64,000 bases of DNA from Osmia lignaria lignaria (lineage: Eukaryota; Arthropoda; Insecta; Hymenoptera; Megachilidae): NCBI RefSeq assembly GCF_051020975.1, contig NW_027478162.1, positions 23,870,001 to 23,934,000 on the forward strand, read 5' to 3'. Below are positions 1-12,812 of this stretch, one piece after another. Every line of letters begins with the position of its first letter. The stretch's first letter is position 1. A program made the translations under genes and the position numbers. The notes beneath the pieces are model-generated. The model had not been told where the DNA came from, made no database searches, and worked only from the letters and a program-made list of their open reading frames with translations.

Positions 1-303
1 AGCTATGGCAAAATGTTAAGAGACCTTTTTTGTAGAGAATTATGTTTCCTATAATTTATGTTCTATGATATTTTTTGATCAGAAGCGTAGTTTTCGAGAT
101 ATATCGAGATATTTAAAAGTTCCGAAGCCGCACCAACATAATAGAGATACAGAAACACCGTGGCCCCTTTCTTTGAGATAACTCTGCACTATTGCGACCT
201 GCAAATGCCACTTCCAGCTTAGCTGTGCAGAAGAAGAACAACAAGAAGAAGAAATATCTCGAAATATGTCCGTCAGGCCCCTTCCCTTGAGATAAATCTA
301 CAA
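1..303. repeat. Partial first satellite monomer
   Basis: The window opens about 19 bases into a monomer, at 'agctatggc'. The copy ends with the variant tail 'aaatctacaaatatctcg' followed by 'gaagctagc'. The array clearly continues upstream of the window. Position 1 aligns with position 44709 in the right-hand duplicate, where the repeat continues without a break. Confidence 0.97.
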
Positions 304-615
304 ATATCTCGAAAACGAAGCTAGCTATGGTAAAATGTTAAGAGACCTTTTTTGTAGAGAATTATGTTTCCTATAATTTATGTTCTATGATATTTTTTGA
401 TCAGAAGCGTAGTTTTCGAGATATTTAAAAGTTCCGAAGCCGCACCAACATAATAGAGATACAGAAACACCGTGGCCCCTTTCTTTGAGATAACTCTGCA
501 CTATTGCGACCTGCAAATGCCACTTCCAGCTTAGCTGTGCAGAAGAAGAACAACAAGAAGAAGAAATATCTCGAAATATGTCCGTCAGGCCCCTTCCCTT
601 GAGATAAATCTGCAA
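304..615. repeat. 312-bp monomer with 10-bp decamer deletion
   Basis: One of the two tandem decamers is missing, so 'cgagatatatcgagatattt' is shortened to 'cgagatattt'. The same deletion is in the monomers ending at 6400, 9606, 12812, 45323, 47566, 49809, 55272 and 58478. All nine also carry 'tatggtaaaatg' instead of 'tatggcaaaatg' near their start, and I saw that change nowhere else. The deletion therefore arose once by slippage and was spread by block amplification. Confidence 0.92.
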
Positions 616-1581
616 ATATCTCGGAAACGAAGCGAGCTATGGCAAAATGTTAAGAGACCTTTTTTGTAGAGAATTATGTTGCCTATAATTTATGTTCTAT
701 GATATTTTTTGATCAGAAGCGTAGTTTTCGAGATATATCGAGATATTTAAAAGTTCCGAAGCCGCACCAACATAATAGAGATACAGAAACACCGTGGCCC
801 CTTTCTTTGAGATAACTCTGCACTATTGCGACCTGCAAATGCCACTTCCAGCTTAGCTGTGCAGAAGAAGAACAACAAGAAGAAGAAATATCTCGAAATA
901 TGTCCGTCAGGCCCCTTCCCTTGAGATAAATCTACAAATATCTCGAAAACGAAGCTAGCTATGGCAAAATGTTAAGAGACCTTTTTTGTAGAGAATTAAG
1001 TTTCCTACTTTTTATGTTGTATGATATTTTTTGATCAGATGCGTAGTTCTCGAGATATATCAAGATATTTAAAAGTTCCGAAGCCGCACCAACATAATAG
1101 AGATACAGAAACACCATGGCCCCTTTCTTTGAGATAACTCTGCACTATTGCGAGCTGCAAATGCCACTTCCAGCTTAGCTGTGCAGAAGAAGAACAACAA
1201 GAAGAAGAAATATCTCGGTATATGTCCGTCAGGCCCCTTCCCTTGAGCTAAATCTGCAAATATCTCGGAAACGATGCCAGCTATGGCAAAATGTTAACAT
1301 ACCTTTTTTGTAGAGAATTAAGTTTCCTACTTTTTATGTTCTATGATATTTTTTGATCAGAAGCGTAGTTTTCGAGATATATCGAGATATTTAAAAGTTC
1401 CGAAGCCGCACCAACATAATAGAGATACAGAAACACCGTGGCCCCTTTCGTTGAGATAACTCTGCACTATTGCGAGCTGCAAATGCCACTTCGAGCTTAG
1501 CTGTGCAGAAGAAGAACAACAAGAAGAAGAAATATCTCGAAATATGTCCGTCAGACCCCTTCCCTTGAGATAAATCTGCAA

Positions 1582-1902
1582 ATATCTCGGAAACGAAGCG
1601 AGCTATGGCAAAATGGTAAGAGACCTTTTTTGTAGAGAATTATGTTTCCTACAATTTACGTTCTATGATATTTTTTGATCAGAAGCGTAGTTTTCGAGAT
1701 ATATCGAGATATTTAAAAGTTCCGAAGCCGCACCAACACAATAGAGATACAGAAACACCGTGGCCCCTTTCGTTGAGATAACTCTGCACTATTGCGACCT
1801 GCAAATGCCACTTTCAGCTTAGCTGTGCAGAAGAAGAACAACAAGAAGAAGAAATATCTCGAAATATGTCCGTCAGGCCCTTCCCTTGAGATAAATATGC
1901 AA
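1582..1902. repeat. 321-bp monomer with 1-bp deletion and linked tail variant
   Basis: The tail reads 'caggcccttc' with one C missing, followed by 'aaatatgcaaatatcgcgg'. The same combination ends the monomers at 7365, 10571, 46610, 48853, 51096 and 56237. The front halves of these monomers belong to two different types (compare 1582 to 1902 with 7045 to 7365). The tail has therefore been moved onto another background by exchange within the monomer. Confidence 0.9.
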
Positions 1903-4800
1903 ATATCGCGGAAACGAAGCGAGCTATGGCAAAATGTTAAGATACCTTTTTTGTAGAGAATTAAGTTTCCTACTTTTTATGTTCTATGATATTTTTTGAT
2001 CAGATGCGTAGTTCTCGAGATATATCAAGATATTTAAAAGCTCCGAAGCTGCACCAACATAATAGAGGTACAGAAACACCGTGGCCCCTTTCTTTGAGAT
2101 AACTCTGCACTATTGCGAGCTGCAAATGCCACTTCCAGCTTAGCTGTGCAGAAGAAGAACAACAAGAATAAGAAATATTTCGAAATATGTCCGTCAGGCC
2201 CCTTCCCTTGAGATAAATCTGCAAATATCTCGGAAACGAAGCGAGCTACGGCAAAATGTTAACAGACCTTTTTTGTAGAAAATTAGGTTTCCTACTTTTT
2301 ATGTTCTATGATATTTTTTTATCAGATGCGTAGTTCTCGAGATATATCAAGATGTTTAAAAGTTCCGAAGCTGCACCAACATAATAGAGGTACAGAAACA
2401 CCGTGGCCTCTATCTTTGAGATAACTCTGCACTATTGCGAGCTGATAATGCCACTTCCAGCTTAGCTGTGCAGAAGAGGAACAACAAGAAGAAGAAATAT
2501 CTCGAAATATGTCCGTCAGGCCCCTTCCCTTGAGATAAATCTGCAAATATCTCGGAAACGAAGCGAGCTATGGCAAAATGTTGAGAGACCTTTTTTGTAG
2601 AGAATTAAGTTTCCTACTATTTATGTTCTATGATATTTTTTGATCAGATGCGTAGTTCTCGAGATATATCAAGATATTTAAAAGTTCCGAAGCCGCACCA
2701 ACATAATAGAGATACAGAAACACCGTGGCCCCTTTCTTTGAGATAACTCTGCATTATTGCGAGCTGCAAATGCCACTTCCAGCTTCGCTGTGCAGAAGAA
2801 GAACAACAAGAAGAAGAAATATCTCGAAATATGTCCGTCAGGCCCCTTCCCTTGAGATAAATCTGCAAATATCTCGGAAACGAAGCGAGCTATGGCAAAA
2901 TGTTAAGAGACCTTTTTTGTAGAGAATTAAGTTTCCTACTTTTTATGTTGTATGATATTTTTTGATCAGATGCGTAGTTCTCGAGATATATCGAGATATT
3001 TAAAAGTTCCGAAGCCGCACCAACATAATAGAGATACAGAAACACCGTGGCCTCTTTCTTTGAGATAACTCTGCACTATTGTGAGCTGCAAATGCCACTT
3101 CCAGCTTAGCTGTGCAGAAGAGGAACAACAAGAAGAAGAAATATCTCGAAATATGTCCGTCAGGCCCCTTCCCTTGAGATATATCTGCAAATATCTCGGA
3201 AAAGAAGCGAGCTATGGCAAAATGTTAAGAGACCTTTTTTGTAGAGAATTATGTTTCCTATAATTTATGTTCTATGATATTTTTTGATCAGAAGCGTAGT
3301 TTTCGAGATATATCGAGATATTTAAAAGTTCCGAAGCCGCACCAACATAATAGAGATACAGAAACACCAGGGCCCCTTTCTTTGAGATAACTCTGCACTA
3401 TTGCGACCTGCAAATGCCACTTCCAGCTTAGCTGTGCAGAAGAAGAACAACAAGAAGAAGAAATATCTCGAAATATGTCCGTCAGGCCCCTTCCCTTGAG
3501 ATAAATCTACAAATATCTCGAAAACGAAGCTAGCTATGGCAAAATGTTAAGAGACCTTTTTTGTAGAGAATTAAGTTTCCTACTTTTTATGTTGTATGAT
3601 ATTTTTTGATCAGATGCGTAGTTCTCGAGATATATCGAGATATTTAAAAGTTCCGAAGCCGCACCAACATAATAGAGATACAGAAACACCGTGGCCTCTT
3701 TCTTTGAGATAACTCTGCACTATTGTGAGCTGCAAATGCCACTTCCAGCTTAGCTGTGCAGAAGAGGAACAACAAGAAGAAGAAATATCTCGAAATATGT
3801 CCGTCAGGCCCCTTCCCTTGAGATATATCTGCAAATATCTCGGAAAAGAAGCGAGCTATGGCAAAATGTTAAGAGACCTTTTTTGTTGAGAATTATGTTT
3901 CCTATAATTTATGTTCTATGATATTTTTTGATCAGAAGCGTAGTTTTCGAGATATATCGAGATATTTAAAAGTTCCGAAGCCGCACCAACATAATAGAGA
4001 TACAGAAACACCGTGGCCCCTTTCTTTGAGATAACTCTGCACTATTGCGACCTGCAAATGCCACTTCCAGCTTAGCTGTGCAGAAGAAGAACAACAAGAA
4101 GAAGAAATATCTCGAAATATGTCCGTCAGGCCCCTTCCCTTGAGATAAATCTACAAATATCTCGAAAACGAAGCTAGCTATGGCAAAATGTTAAGAGACC
4201 TTTTTTGTAGAGAATTAAGTTTCCTACTTTTTATGTTGTATGATATTTTTTGATCAGATGCGTAGTTCTCGAGATATATCGAGATATTTAAAAGTTCCGA
4301 AGCCGCACCAACATAATAGAGATACAGAAACACCGTGGCCTCTTTCTTTGAGATAACTCTGCACTATTGTGAGCTGCAAATGCCACTTCCAGCTTAGCTG
4401 TGCAGAAGAGGAACAACAAGAAGAAGAAATATCTCGAAATATGTCCGTCAGGCCCCTTCCCTTGAGATATATCTGCAAATATCTCGGAAAAGAAGCGAGC
4501 TATGGCAAAATATTAAGAGACCTTTTTTGTAGAGAATTATGTTTCCTATAATTTATGTTCTATGATATTTTTTGATCAGAAGCGTAGTTTTCGAGATATA
4601 TCGAGATATTTAAAAGTTCCGAAGCCGCACCAACATAATAGAGATACAGAAACACCGTGGCCCCTTTCTTTGAGATAACTCTGCACTATTGCGAGCTGCA
4701 AATGCCACTTCCAGCTTAGCTGTGCAGAAGAAGAACAACCAGAAGAAGAAATATCTCGAAATATGTCCGTCAGGCCCCTTCCCTTGAGATAAATCTGCAA

Positions 4801-5766
4801 ATATCTCGGAAACGAAGCGAGCTATGGCAAAATGTTAAGAGACTTTATTTGTAGAGAATTAAGTTTCCTACTTTTTATGTTCTATGATATTTTTTGATCA
4901 GATGCGTAGTTCTCGAGATATATCAAGATATTTAAAAGTTCCGATGCCGCACCAACATAAGAGAGATACAGAAACACCGTGGCCCCTTTCTTTGAGATAA
5001 CTCTGCACTATTGCGAGCTGGAAATGCCACTTCCAGTTTAGCTGTGCAGAAGAAGAACAACAAGAAGAACAAATATCTCGAAATATGTCCGTCAGGCCCC
5101 TTCCCTTGAGATATATCTGCAAATATCTCGGAAAGGAAACGAGCTATGGCAAAATGTTAAGAGACCTTTTTTGTAGAGAATTATGTTTCCTACGATTTAC
5201 GTTCTATGATATTTTTTGATCAGAAGCGTAGTTTTCGAGATATATCGAGATATTTAAAAGTTCCGAAACCTCACCAACATAATAGAGATACAGAAACACC
5301 GTGGCCCCTTTCGTTGAGATAACTGTGCACTAGTGCGAGGCGCAAATGCCACTTCCAGCTTAGCTGTGCAGAAGAAGAACAACAAGAAGAAGAAATATCT
5401 CGAAATATGTCCGTCAGGCCCCTTCCCTTGAAATAAATCTGCACATATCTCGGAAACGAAGCGAGCTATGGCAAAATGTTAAGAGACCTTTTTTGTAGAG
5501 AATTAAGTTTCCTACTTTTTATATTCTATGATATTTTTTGATTGGACGCGTAGTTCTCGAGATATATCAAGATATTTAAAAGTTCCGAAGCCGCACCAAC
5601 ATAATAGAGATACAGAAACACCGTGGCCCCATTCTTTGAGATAACTCAGCACTATTGCGAGCTGCAAATGCCACTTCCAGCTTAGCTGTGCAGAAGAAGA
5701 ACAACCAGAAGAAGAAATATCTCGAAATATGTCCGTCAGGCCCCTTCCCTTGAGATAAATCTGCAA
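4801..5766. repeat. 966-bp block repeated 9,944 bp away (14745 to 15710)
   Basis: Three monomers carry an unusual set of markers: 'gttccgatgccgc' and 'agaacaaatatc' in the first, 'gaaacctcacc' in the second, and 'attggacgcg' with 'ccccattcttt' and 'actcagcac' in the third. The set recurs at 14745 to 15710, and in the right domain at 53673 to 54638 and 60411 to 61376. The flanking monomers differ. A three-monomer segment was therefore copied over about 10 kb, or is the remnant of an older large unit. Confidence 0.85.
5445..5766. repeat. Monomer variant with 'gattggacgcg' (gains ACGCGT)
   Basis: Here 'gatcagatgcg' is replaced by 'gattggacgcg', linked to 'tttttatattctatg' just before it. The TGATCA palindrome is lost and ACGCGT gained. 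The same form is in the monomers ending at 7365, 10571, 14744, 15710, 54638, 56237, 60410 and 61376: nine copies, all in the left and right domains and none in the centre. It is a useful domain marker. Confidence 0.9.
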
Positions 5767-6400
5767 ATATCTCGGAAACGAAGCGAGCTATGGCAAAATG
5801 TTAAGAGACTTTATTTGTAGAGAATTAAGTTTCCTACTTTTTATGTTCTATGATATTTTTTGATCAGATGCGTAGTTCTCGAGATATATCAAGATATTTA
5901 AAAGTTCCGAAGCCGCACCAACATAATAGAGATACAGAAACACCGTGGCCCCTTTCTTTGAGATAACTCTGCACTATTGCGAGCTGGAAATGCCACTTCC
6001 AGTTTAGCTGTGCAGAAGAAGAACAACAAGAAGAAGAAATATCTCGAAATATGTCCGTCAGGCCCCTTCCCTTGAGATAAATCTACAAATATCTCGAAAA
6101 CGAAGCTAGCTATGGTAAAATGTTAAGAGACCTTTTTTGTAGAGAATTATGTTTCCTATAATTTATGTTCTATGATATTTTTTGATCAGAAGCGTAGTTT
6201 TCGAGATATTTAAAAGTTCCGAAGCCGCACCAACATAATGGAGATACAGAAACACCGTGGCCCCTTTCTTTGAGATAACTCTGCACTATTGCGACCTGCA
6301 AATGCCACTTCCAGCTTAGCTGTGCAGAAGAAGAACAACAAGAAGAAAAAATATCTCGAAATATGTCCGTCAGGCCCCTTCCCTTGAGATAAATCTGCAA

Positions 6401-9400
6401 ATATCTCGGAAACGAAGCGAGCTATGGCAAAATGTTAAGAGACCTTTTTTGTAGAGAATTATGTTTCCTATAATTTATGTTCTATGATATTTTTTGATCA
6501 GAAGCGTAGTTTTCGAGATATATCGAGATATTTAAAAGTTCCGAAGCCGCACCAACATAATAGAGATACAGAAACACCGTGGCCCCTTTCTTTGAGATAA
6601 CTCTGCACTATTGCGACCTGCAAATGCCACTTCCAGCTTAGCTGTGCAGAAGAAGAACAACAAGAAGAAGAAATATCTCGAAATATGTCCGTCAGGCCCC
6701 TTCCCTTGAGATAAATCTGCAAATATCTCGAAAACGAAGCTAGCTATGGCAAAATGTTAAGAGACCTTTTTTGTAGAGAATTAAGTTTCCTACTTTTTAT
6801 GTTGTATGATATTTTTTGAACAGATGCGTAGTTTTCGAGATATATCGAGATATTTAAAAGTTCCGAAGCCGCACCAACATAATAGAGATACAGAAACACC
6901 GTGGCCCCTTTCGTTCAGATAACTGTGCACTAGTGCGAGGCGCAAATGCCACTTCCAGCTTAGCTGTGCAGAAGAAGAACAACAAGAAGAAGAAATATCT
7001 CGAAATATGTCCGTCAGGCCCCTTCCCTTGAGATAAATCTGCACATATCTCGGAAACGAAGCGAGCTATGGCAAAATGTTAAGAGACCTTTTTTGTAGAG
7101 AATTAAGTTTCCTACTTTTTATATTCTATGATATTTTTTGATTGGACGCGTAGTTCTCGAGATATATCAAGATATTTAAAAGTTCCGAAGCCGCACCAAC
7201 ATAATAGAGATACAGAAACACCGTGGCCCCTTTCTTTGAGATAACTCTGCACTATTGCGAGCTGCAAATGCCACTTCCAGCTTAGCTGTGCAGAAGAAGA
7301 ACAACCAGAAGAAGAAATATCTCGAAATATGTCCGTCAGGCCCTTCGCTTGAGATAAATATGCAAATATCGCGGAAACGAAGCGAGCTATGGCAAAATGT
7401 TAAGATACCTTTTTTGTAGAGAATTAAGTTTCCTACTTTTTATGTTCTATGATATTTTTTGATCAGATGCGTAGTTCTCGAGATATATCAAGATATTTAA
7501 AAGCTCCGAAGCTGCACCAACATAATAGAGGTACAGAAACACCGTGGCCCCTTTCTTTGAGATAACTCTGCACTATTGCGAGCTGCAAATGCCACTTCCA
7601 GCTTAGCTGTGCAGAAGAAGAACAACAAGAATAAGAAATATTTCGAAATATGTCCGTCAGGCCCCTTCCCTTGAGATAAATCTGCAAATATCTCGGAAAC
7701 GAAGCGAGCTACGGCAAAATGTTAACAGACCTTTTTTGTAGAAAATTAGGTTTCCTACTTTTTATGTTCTATGATATTTTTTTATCAGATGCGTAGTTCT
7801 CGAGATATATCAAGATGTTTAAAAGTTCCGAAGCTGCACCAACATAATAGAGGTACAGAAACACCGTGGCCTCTATCTTTGAGATAACTCTGCACTATTG
7901 CGAGCTGATAATGCCACTTCCAGCTTAGCTGTGCAGAAGAGGAACAACAAGAAGAAGAAATATCTCGAAATATGTCCGTCAGGCCCCTTCCCTTGAGATA
8001 AATCTGCAAATATCTCGGAAACGAAGCGAGCTATGGCAAAATGTTAAGAGACCTTTTTTGTAGAGAATTAAGTTTCCTACTTTTTATGTTGTATGATATT
8101 TTTTGATCAGATGCGTAGTTCTCGAGATATATCGAGATATTTAAAAGTTCCGAAGCCGCACCAACATAATAGAGATACAGAAACACCGTGGCCTCTTTCT
8201 TTGAGATAACTCTGCACTATTGTGAGCTGCAAATGCCACTTCCAGCTTAGCTGTGCAGAAGAGGAACAACAAGAAGAAGAAATATCTCGAAATATGTCCG
8301 TCAGGCCCCTTCCCTTGAGATATATCTGCAAATATCTCGGAAAAGAAGCGAGCTATGGCAAAATGTTAAGAGACCTTTTTTGTAGAGAATTATGTTTCCT
8401 ATAATTTATGTTCTATGATATTTTTTGATCAGAAGCGTAGTTTTCGAGATATATCGAGATATTTAAAAGTTCCGAAGCCGCACCAACATAGAGATACAGA
8501 AACACCAGGGCCCCTTTCTTTGAGATAACTCTGCACTATTGCGACCTGCAAATGCCACTTCCAGCTTAGCTGTGCAGAAGAAGAACAACAAGAAGAAGAA
8601 ATATCTCGAAATATGTCCGTCAGGCCCCTTCCCTTGAGATAAATCTACAAATATCTCGAAAACGAAGCTAGCTATGGCAAAATGTTAAGAGACCTTTTTT
8701 GTAGAGAATTAAGTTTCCTACTTTTTATGTTGTATGATATTTTTTGATCAGATGCGTAGTTCTCGAGATATATCGAGATATTTAAAAGTTCCGAAGCCGC
8801 ACCAACATAATAGAGATACAGAAACACCGTGGCCTCTTTCTTTGAGATAACTCTGCACTATTGTGAGCTGCAAATGCCACTTCCAGCTTAGCTGTGCAGA
8901 AGAGGAACAACAAGAAGAAGAAATATCTCGAAATATGTCCGTCAGGCCCCTTCCCTTGAGATATATCTGCAAATATCTCGGAAAAGAAGCGAGCTATGGC
9001 AAAATGTTAAGAGACCTTTTTTGTAGAGAATTATGTTTCCTATAATTTATGTTCTATGATATTTTTTGATCAGAAGCGTAGTTTTCGAGATATATCGAGA
9101 TATTTAAAAGTTCCGAAGCCGCACCAACATAATAGAGATACAGAAACACCGTGGCCCCTTTCTTTGAGATAACTCTGCACTATTGCGACCTGCAAATGCC
9201 ACTTCCAGCTTAGCTGTGCAGAAGAAGAACAACAAGAAGAAGAAATATCTCGAAATATGTCCGTCAGGCCCCTTCCCTTGAGATAAATCTACAAATATCT
9301 CGAAAACGAAGCTAGCTATGGTAAAATGTTAAGAGACCTTTTTTGTAGAGAATTATGTTTCCTATAATTTATGTTCTATGATATTTTTTGATCAGAAGCG

Positions 9401-9606
9401 TAGTTTTCGAGATATTTAAAAGTTCCGAAGCCGCACCAACATAATAGAGATACAGAAACACCGTGGCCCCTTTCTTTGAGATAACTCTGCACTATTGCGA
9501 CCTGCAAATGCCACTTCCAGCTTAGCTGTGCAGAAGAAGAACAACAAGAAGAAGAAATATCTCGAAATATGTCCGTCAGGCCCCTTCCCTTGAGATAAAT
9601 CTGCAA
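6401..9606. repeat. 10-monomer higher-order unit, 3,206 bp, left copy 1
   Basis: Ten monomers include one of 321 bp (ending 7365), one of 319 bp (ending 8650) and one of 312 bp (ending 9606). The next unit repeats the series exactly 3,206 bp downstream. The first monomer of the unit differs in its middle part between copies ('gacctgcaa' here, 'gagctggaa' in copy 2). Confidence 0.93.
8332..8650. repeat. 319-bp monomer with 3-bp deletion
   Basis: The usual 'caacataatagag' is shortened to 'caacatagag', and the monomer also has 'caccagggcccc' instead of 'caccgtggcccc'. It recurs in the monomers ending at 11856 and 57522. The monomers ending at 3512 and 52384 have 'ccaggg' but not the deletion, so they represent the precursor state. 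Confidence 0.9.
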
Positions 9607-12600
9607 ATATCTCGGAAACGAAGCGAGCTATGGCAAAATGTTAAGAGACCTTTTTTGTAGAGAATTATGTTTCCTATAATTTATGTTCTATGATATTTTT
9701 TGATCAGAAGCGTAGTTTTCGAGATATATCGAGATATTTAAAAGTTCCGAAGCCGCACCAACATAATAGAGATACAGAAACACCGTGGCCCCTTTCTTTG
9801 AGATAACTCTGCGCTATTGCGAGCTGGAAATGCCACTTCCAGTTTAGCTGTGCAGAAGAAGAACAACAAGAAGAAGAAATATCTCGAAATATGTCCGTCA
9901 GGCCCCTTCCCTTGAGATAAATCTGCAAATATCTCGAAAACGAAGCTAGCTATGGCAAAATGTTAAGAGACCTTTTTTGTAGAGAATTAAGTTTCCTACT
10001 TTTTATGTTGTATGATATTTTTTGATCAGATGCGTAGTTTTCGAGATATATCGAGATATTTAAAAGTTCCGAAGCCGCACCAACATAATAGAGATACAGA
10101 AACACCGTGGCCCCTTTCGTTCAGATAACTGTGCACTAGTGCGAGGCGCAAATGCCACTTCCAGCTTAGCTGTGCAGAAGAAGAACAACAAGAAGAAGAA
10201 ATATCTCGAAATATGTCCGTCAGGCCCCTTCCCTTGAGATAAATCTGCACATATCTCGGAAACGAAGCGAGCTATGGCAAAATGTTAAGAGACCTTTTTT
10301 GTAGAGAATTAAGTTTCCTACTTTTTATATTCTATGATATTTTTTGATTGGACGCGTAGTTCTCGAGATATATCAAGATATTTAAAAGTTCCGAAGCCGC
10401 ACCAACATAATAGAGATACAGAAACACCGTGGCCCCTTTCTTTGAGATAACTCTGCACTATTGCGAGCTGCAAATGCCACTTCCAGCTTAGCTGTGCAGA
10501 AGAAGAACAACCAGAAGAAGAAATATCTCGAAATATGTCCGTCAGGCCCTTCCCTTGAGATAAATATGCAAATATCGCGGAAACGAAGCGAGCTATGGCA
10601 AAATGTTAAGATACCTTTTTTGTAGAGAATTAAGTTTCCTACTTTTTATGTTCTATGATATTTTTTGATCAGATGCGTAGTTCTCGAGATATATCAAGAT
10701 ATTTAAAAGCTCCGAAGCTGCACCAACATAATAGAGGTACAGAAACACCGTGGCCCCTTTCTTTGAGATAACTCTGCACTATTGCGAGCTGCAAATGCCA
10801 CTTCCAGCTTAGCTGTGCAGAAGAAGAACAACAAGAATAAGAAATATTTCGAAATATGTCCGTCAGGCCCCTTCCCTTGAGATAAATCTGCAAATATCTC
10901 GGAAACGAAGCGAGCTACGGCAAAATGTTAACAGACCTTTTTTGTAGAAAATTAGGTTTCCTACTTTTTATGTTCTATGATATTTTTTTATCAGATGCGT
11001 AGTTCTCGAGATATATCAAGATGTTTAAAAGTTCCGAAGCTGCACCAACATAATAGAGGTACAGAAACACCGTGGCCTCTATCTTTGAGATAACTCTGCA
11101 CTATTGCGAGCTGATAATGCCACTTCCAGCTTAGCTGTGCAGAAGAGGAACAACAAGAAGAAGAAATATCTCGAAATATGTCCGTCAGGCCCCTTCCCTT
11201 GAGATAAATCTGCAAATATCTCGGAAACGAAGCGAGCTATGGCAAAATGTTAAGAGACCTTTTTTGTAGAGAATTAAGTTTCCTACTTTTTATGTTGTAT
11301 GATATTTTTTGATCAGATGCGTAGTTCTCGAGATATATCGAGATATTTAAAAGTTCCGAAGCCGCACCAACATAATAGAGATACAGAAACACCGTGGCCT
11401 CTTTCTTTGAGATAACTCTGCACTATTGTGAGCTGCAAATGCCACTTCCAGCTTAGCTGTGCAGAAGAGGAACAACAAGAAGAAGAAATATCTCGAAATA
11501 TGTCCGTCAGGCCCCTTCCCTTGAGATATATCTGCAAATATCTCGGAAAAGAAGCGAGCTATGGCAAAATGTTAAGAGACCTTTTTTGTAGAGAATTATG
11601 TTTCCTATAATTTATGTTCTATGATATTTTTTGATCAGAAGCGTAGTTTTCGAGATATATCGAGATATTTAAAAGTTCCGAAGCCGCACCAACATAGAGA
11701 TACAGAAACACCAGGGCCCCTTTCTTTGAGATAACTCTGCACTATTGCGACCTGCAAATGCCACTTCCAGCTTAGCTGTGCAGAAGAAGAACAACAAGAA
11801 GAAGAAATATCTCGAAATATGTCCGTCAGGCCCCTTCCCTTGAGATAAATCTACAAATATCTCGAAAACGAAGCTAGCTATGGCAAAATGTTAAGAGACC
11901 TTTTTTGTAGAGAATTAAGTTTCCTACTTTTTATGTTGTATGATATTTTTTGATCAGATGCGTAGTTCTCGAGATATATCGAGATATTTAAAAGTTCCGA
12001 AGCCGCACCAACATAATAGAGATACAGAAACACCGTGGCCTCTTTCTTTGAGATAACTCTGCACTATTGTGAGCTGCAAATGCCACTTCCAGCTTAGCTG
12101 TGCAGAAGAGGAACAACAAGAAGAAGAAATATCTCGAAATATGTCCGTCAGGCCCCTTCCCTTGAGATATATCTGCAAATATCTCGGAAAAGAAGCGAGC
12201 TATGGCAAAATGTTAAGAGACCTTTTTTGTAGAGAATTATGTTTCCTATAATTTATGTTCTATGATATTTTTTGATCAGAAGCGTAGTTTTCGAGATATA
12301 TCGAGATATTTAAAAGTTCCGAAGCCGCACCAACATAATAGAGATACAGAAACACCGTGGCCCCTTTCTTTGAGATAACTCTGCACTATTGCGACCTGCA
12401 AATGCCACTTCCAGCTTAGCTGTGCAGAAGAAGAACAACAAGAAGAAGAAATATCTCGAAATATGTCCGTCAGGCCCCTTCCCTTGAGATAAATCTACAA
12501 ATATCTCGAAAACGAAGCTAGCTATGGTAAAATGTTAAGAGACCTTTTTTGTAGAGAATTATGTTTCCTATAATTTATGTTGTATGATATTTTTTGATCA

Positions 12601-12812
12601 GAAGCGTAGTTTTCGAGATATTTAAAAGTTCCGAAGCCGCACCAACATAATAGAGATACAGAAACACCGTGGCCCCTTTCTTTGAGATAACTCTGCACTA
12701 TTGCGACCTGCAAATGCCACTTCCAGCTTAGCTGTGCAGAAGAAGAACAACAAGAAGAAGAAATATCTCGAAATATGTCCGTCAGGCCCCTTCCCTTGAG
12801 ATAAATCTGCAA
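9607..12812. repeat. 10-monomer higher-order unit, 3,206 bp, left copy 2
   Basis: This unit repeats 6401 to 9606 with the same order and the same three short monomers. Its final monomer has 'atgttgtatg' near 12580, where copy 1 has 'atgttctatg'. Its first monomer (9607 to 9928) joins the left part of the type at 12813 to 13134 to the tail of the type at 13135 to 13456. It therefore looks like the product of a one-monomer loss. Confidence 0.93.

Larger units (their letters stand above)
304..2546. repeat. 7-monomer higher-order unit, 2,243 bp, single copy in left domain
   Basis: The unit has seven monomers of 312, 322, 322, 322, 321, 322 and 322 bp. The first carries the 10-bp deletion and the fifth the 1-bp deletion. 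Other markers are 'ctcggtatatg' with 'gagctaaatc' and 'gatgccagc' around 1217 to 1278, 'cacttcgagc' near 1490, 'aagaataag' near 2165, and 'gagctgataatg' near 2440. The same series is present three times in the right domain. Confidence 0.92.

Noticed and set aside
385..615. A recurring minus-strand open frame of about 74 codons, once in most monomers, sometimes extended to 84, 96 or 133 codons
   Set aside because: It starts only at TTG and has no plausible upstream signal. It is closed by 'ctacaa' in some monomers. It simply repeats with the satellite, and its substitutions change amino acids freely. It has the look of a chance open frame multiplied by tandem duplication.
3081..3263. Plus-strand open frames of 60 to 65 codons in a subset of monomers
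   Set aside because: They depend on a few variant bases, cover the GAA/CAA block and run across the monomer junction. They have no recognisable domain and no conservation beyond the repeat.
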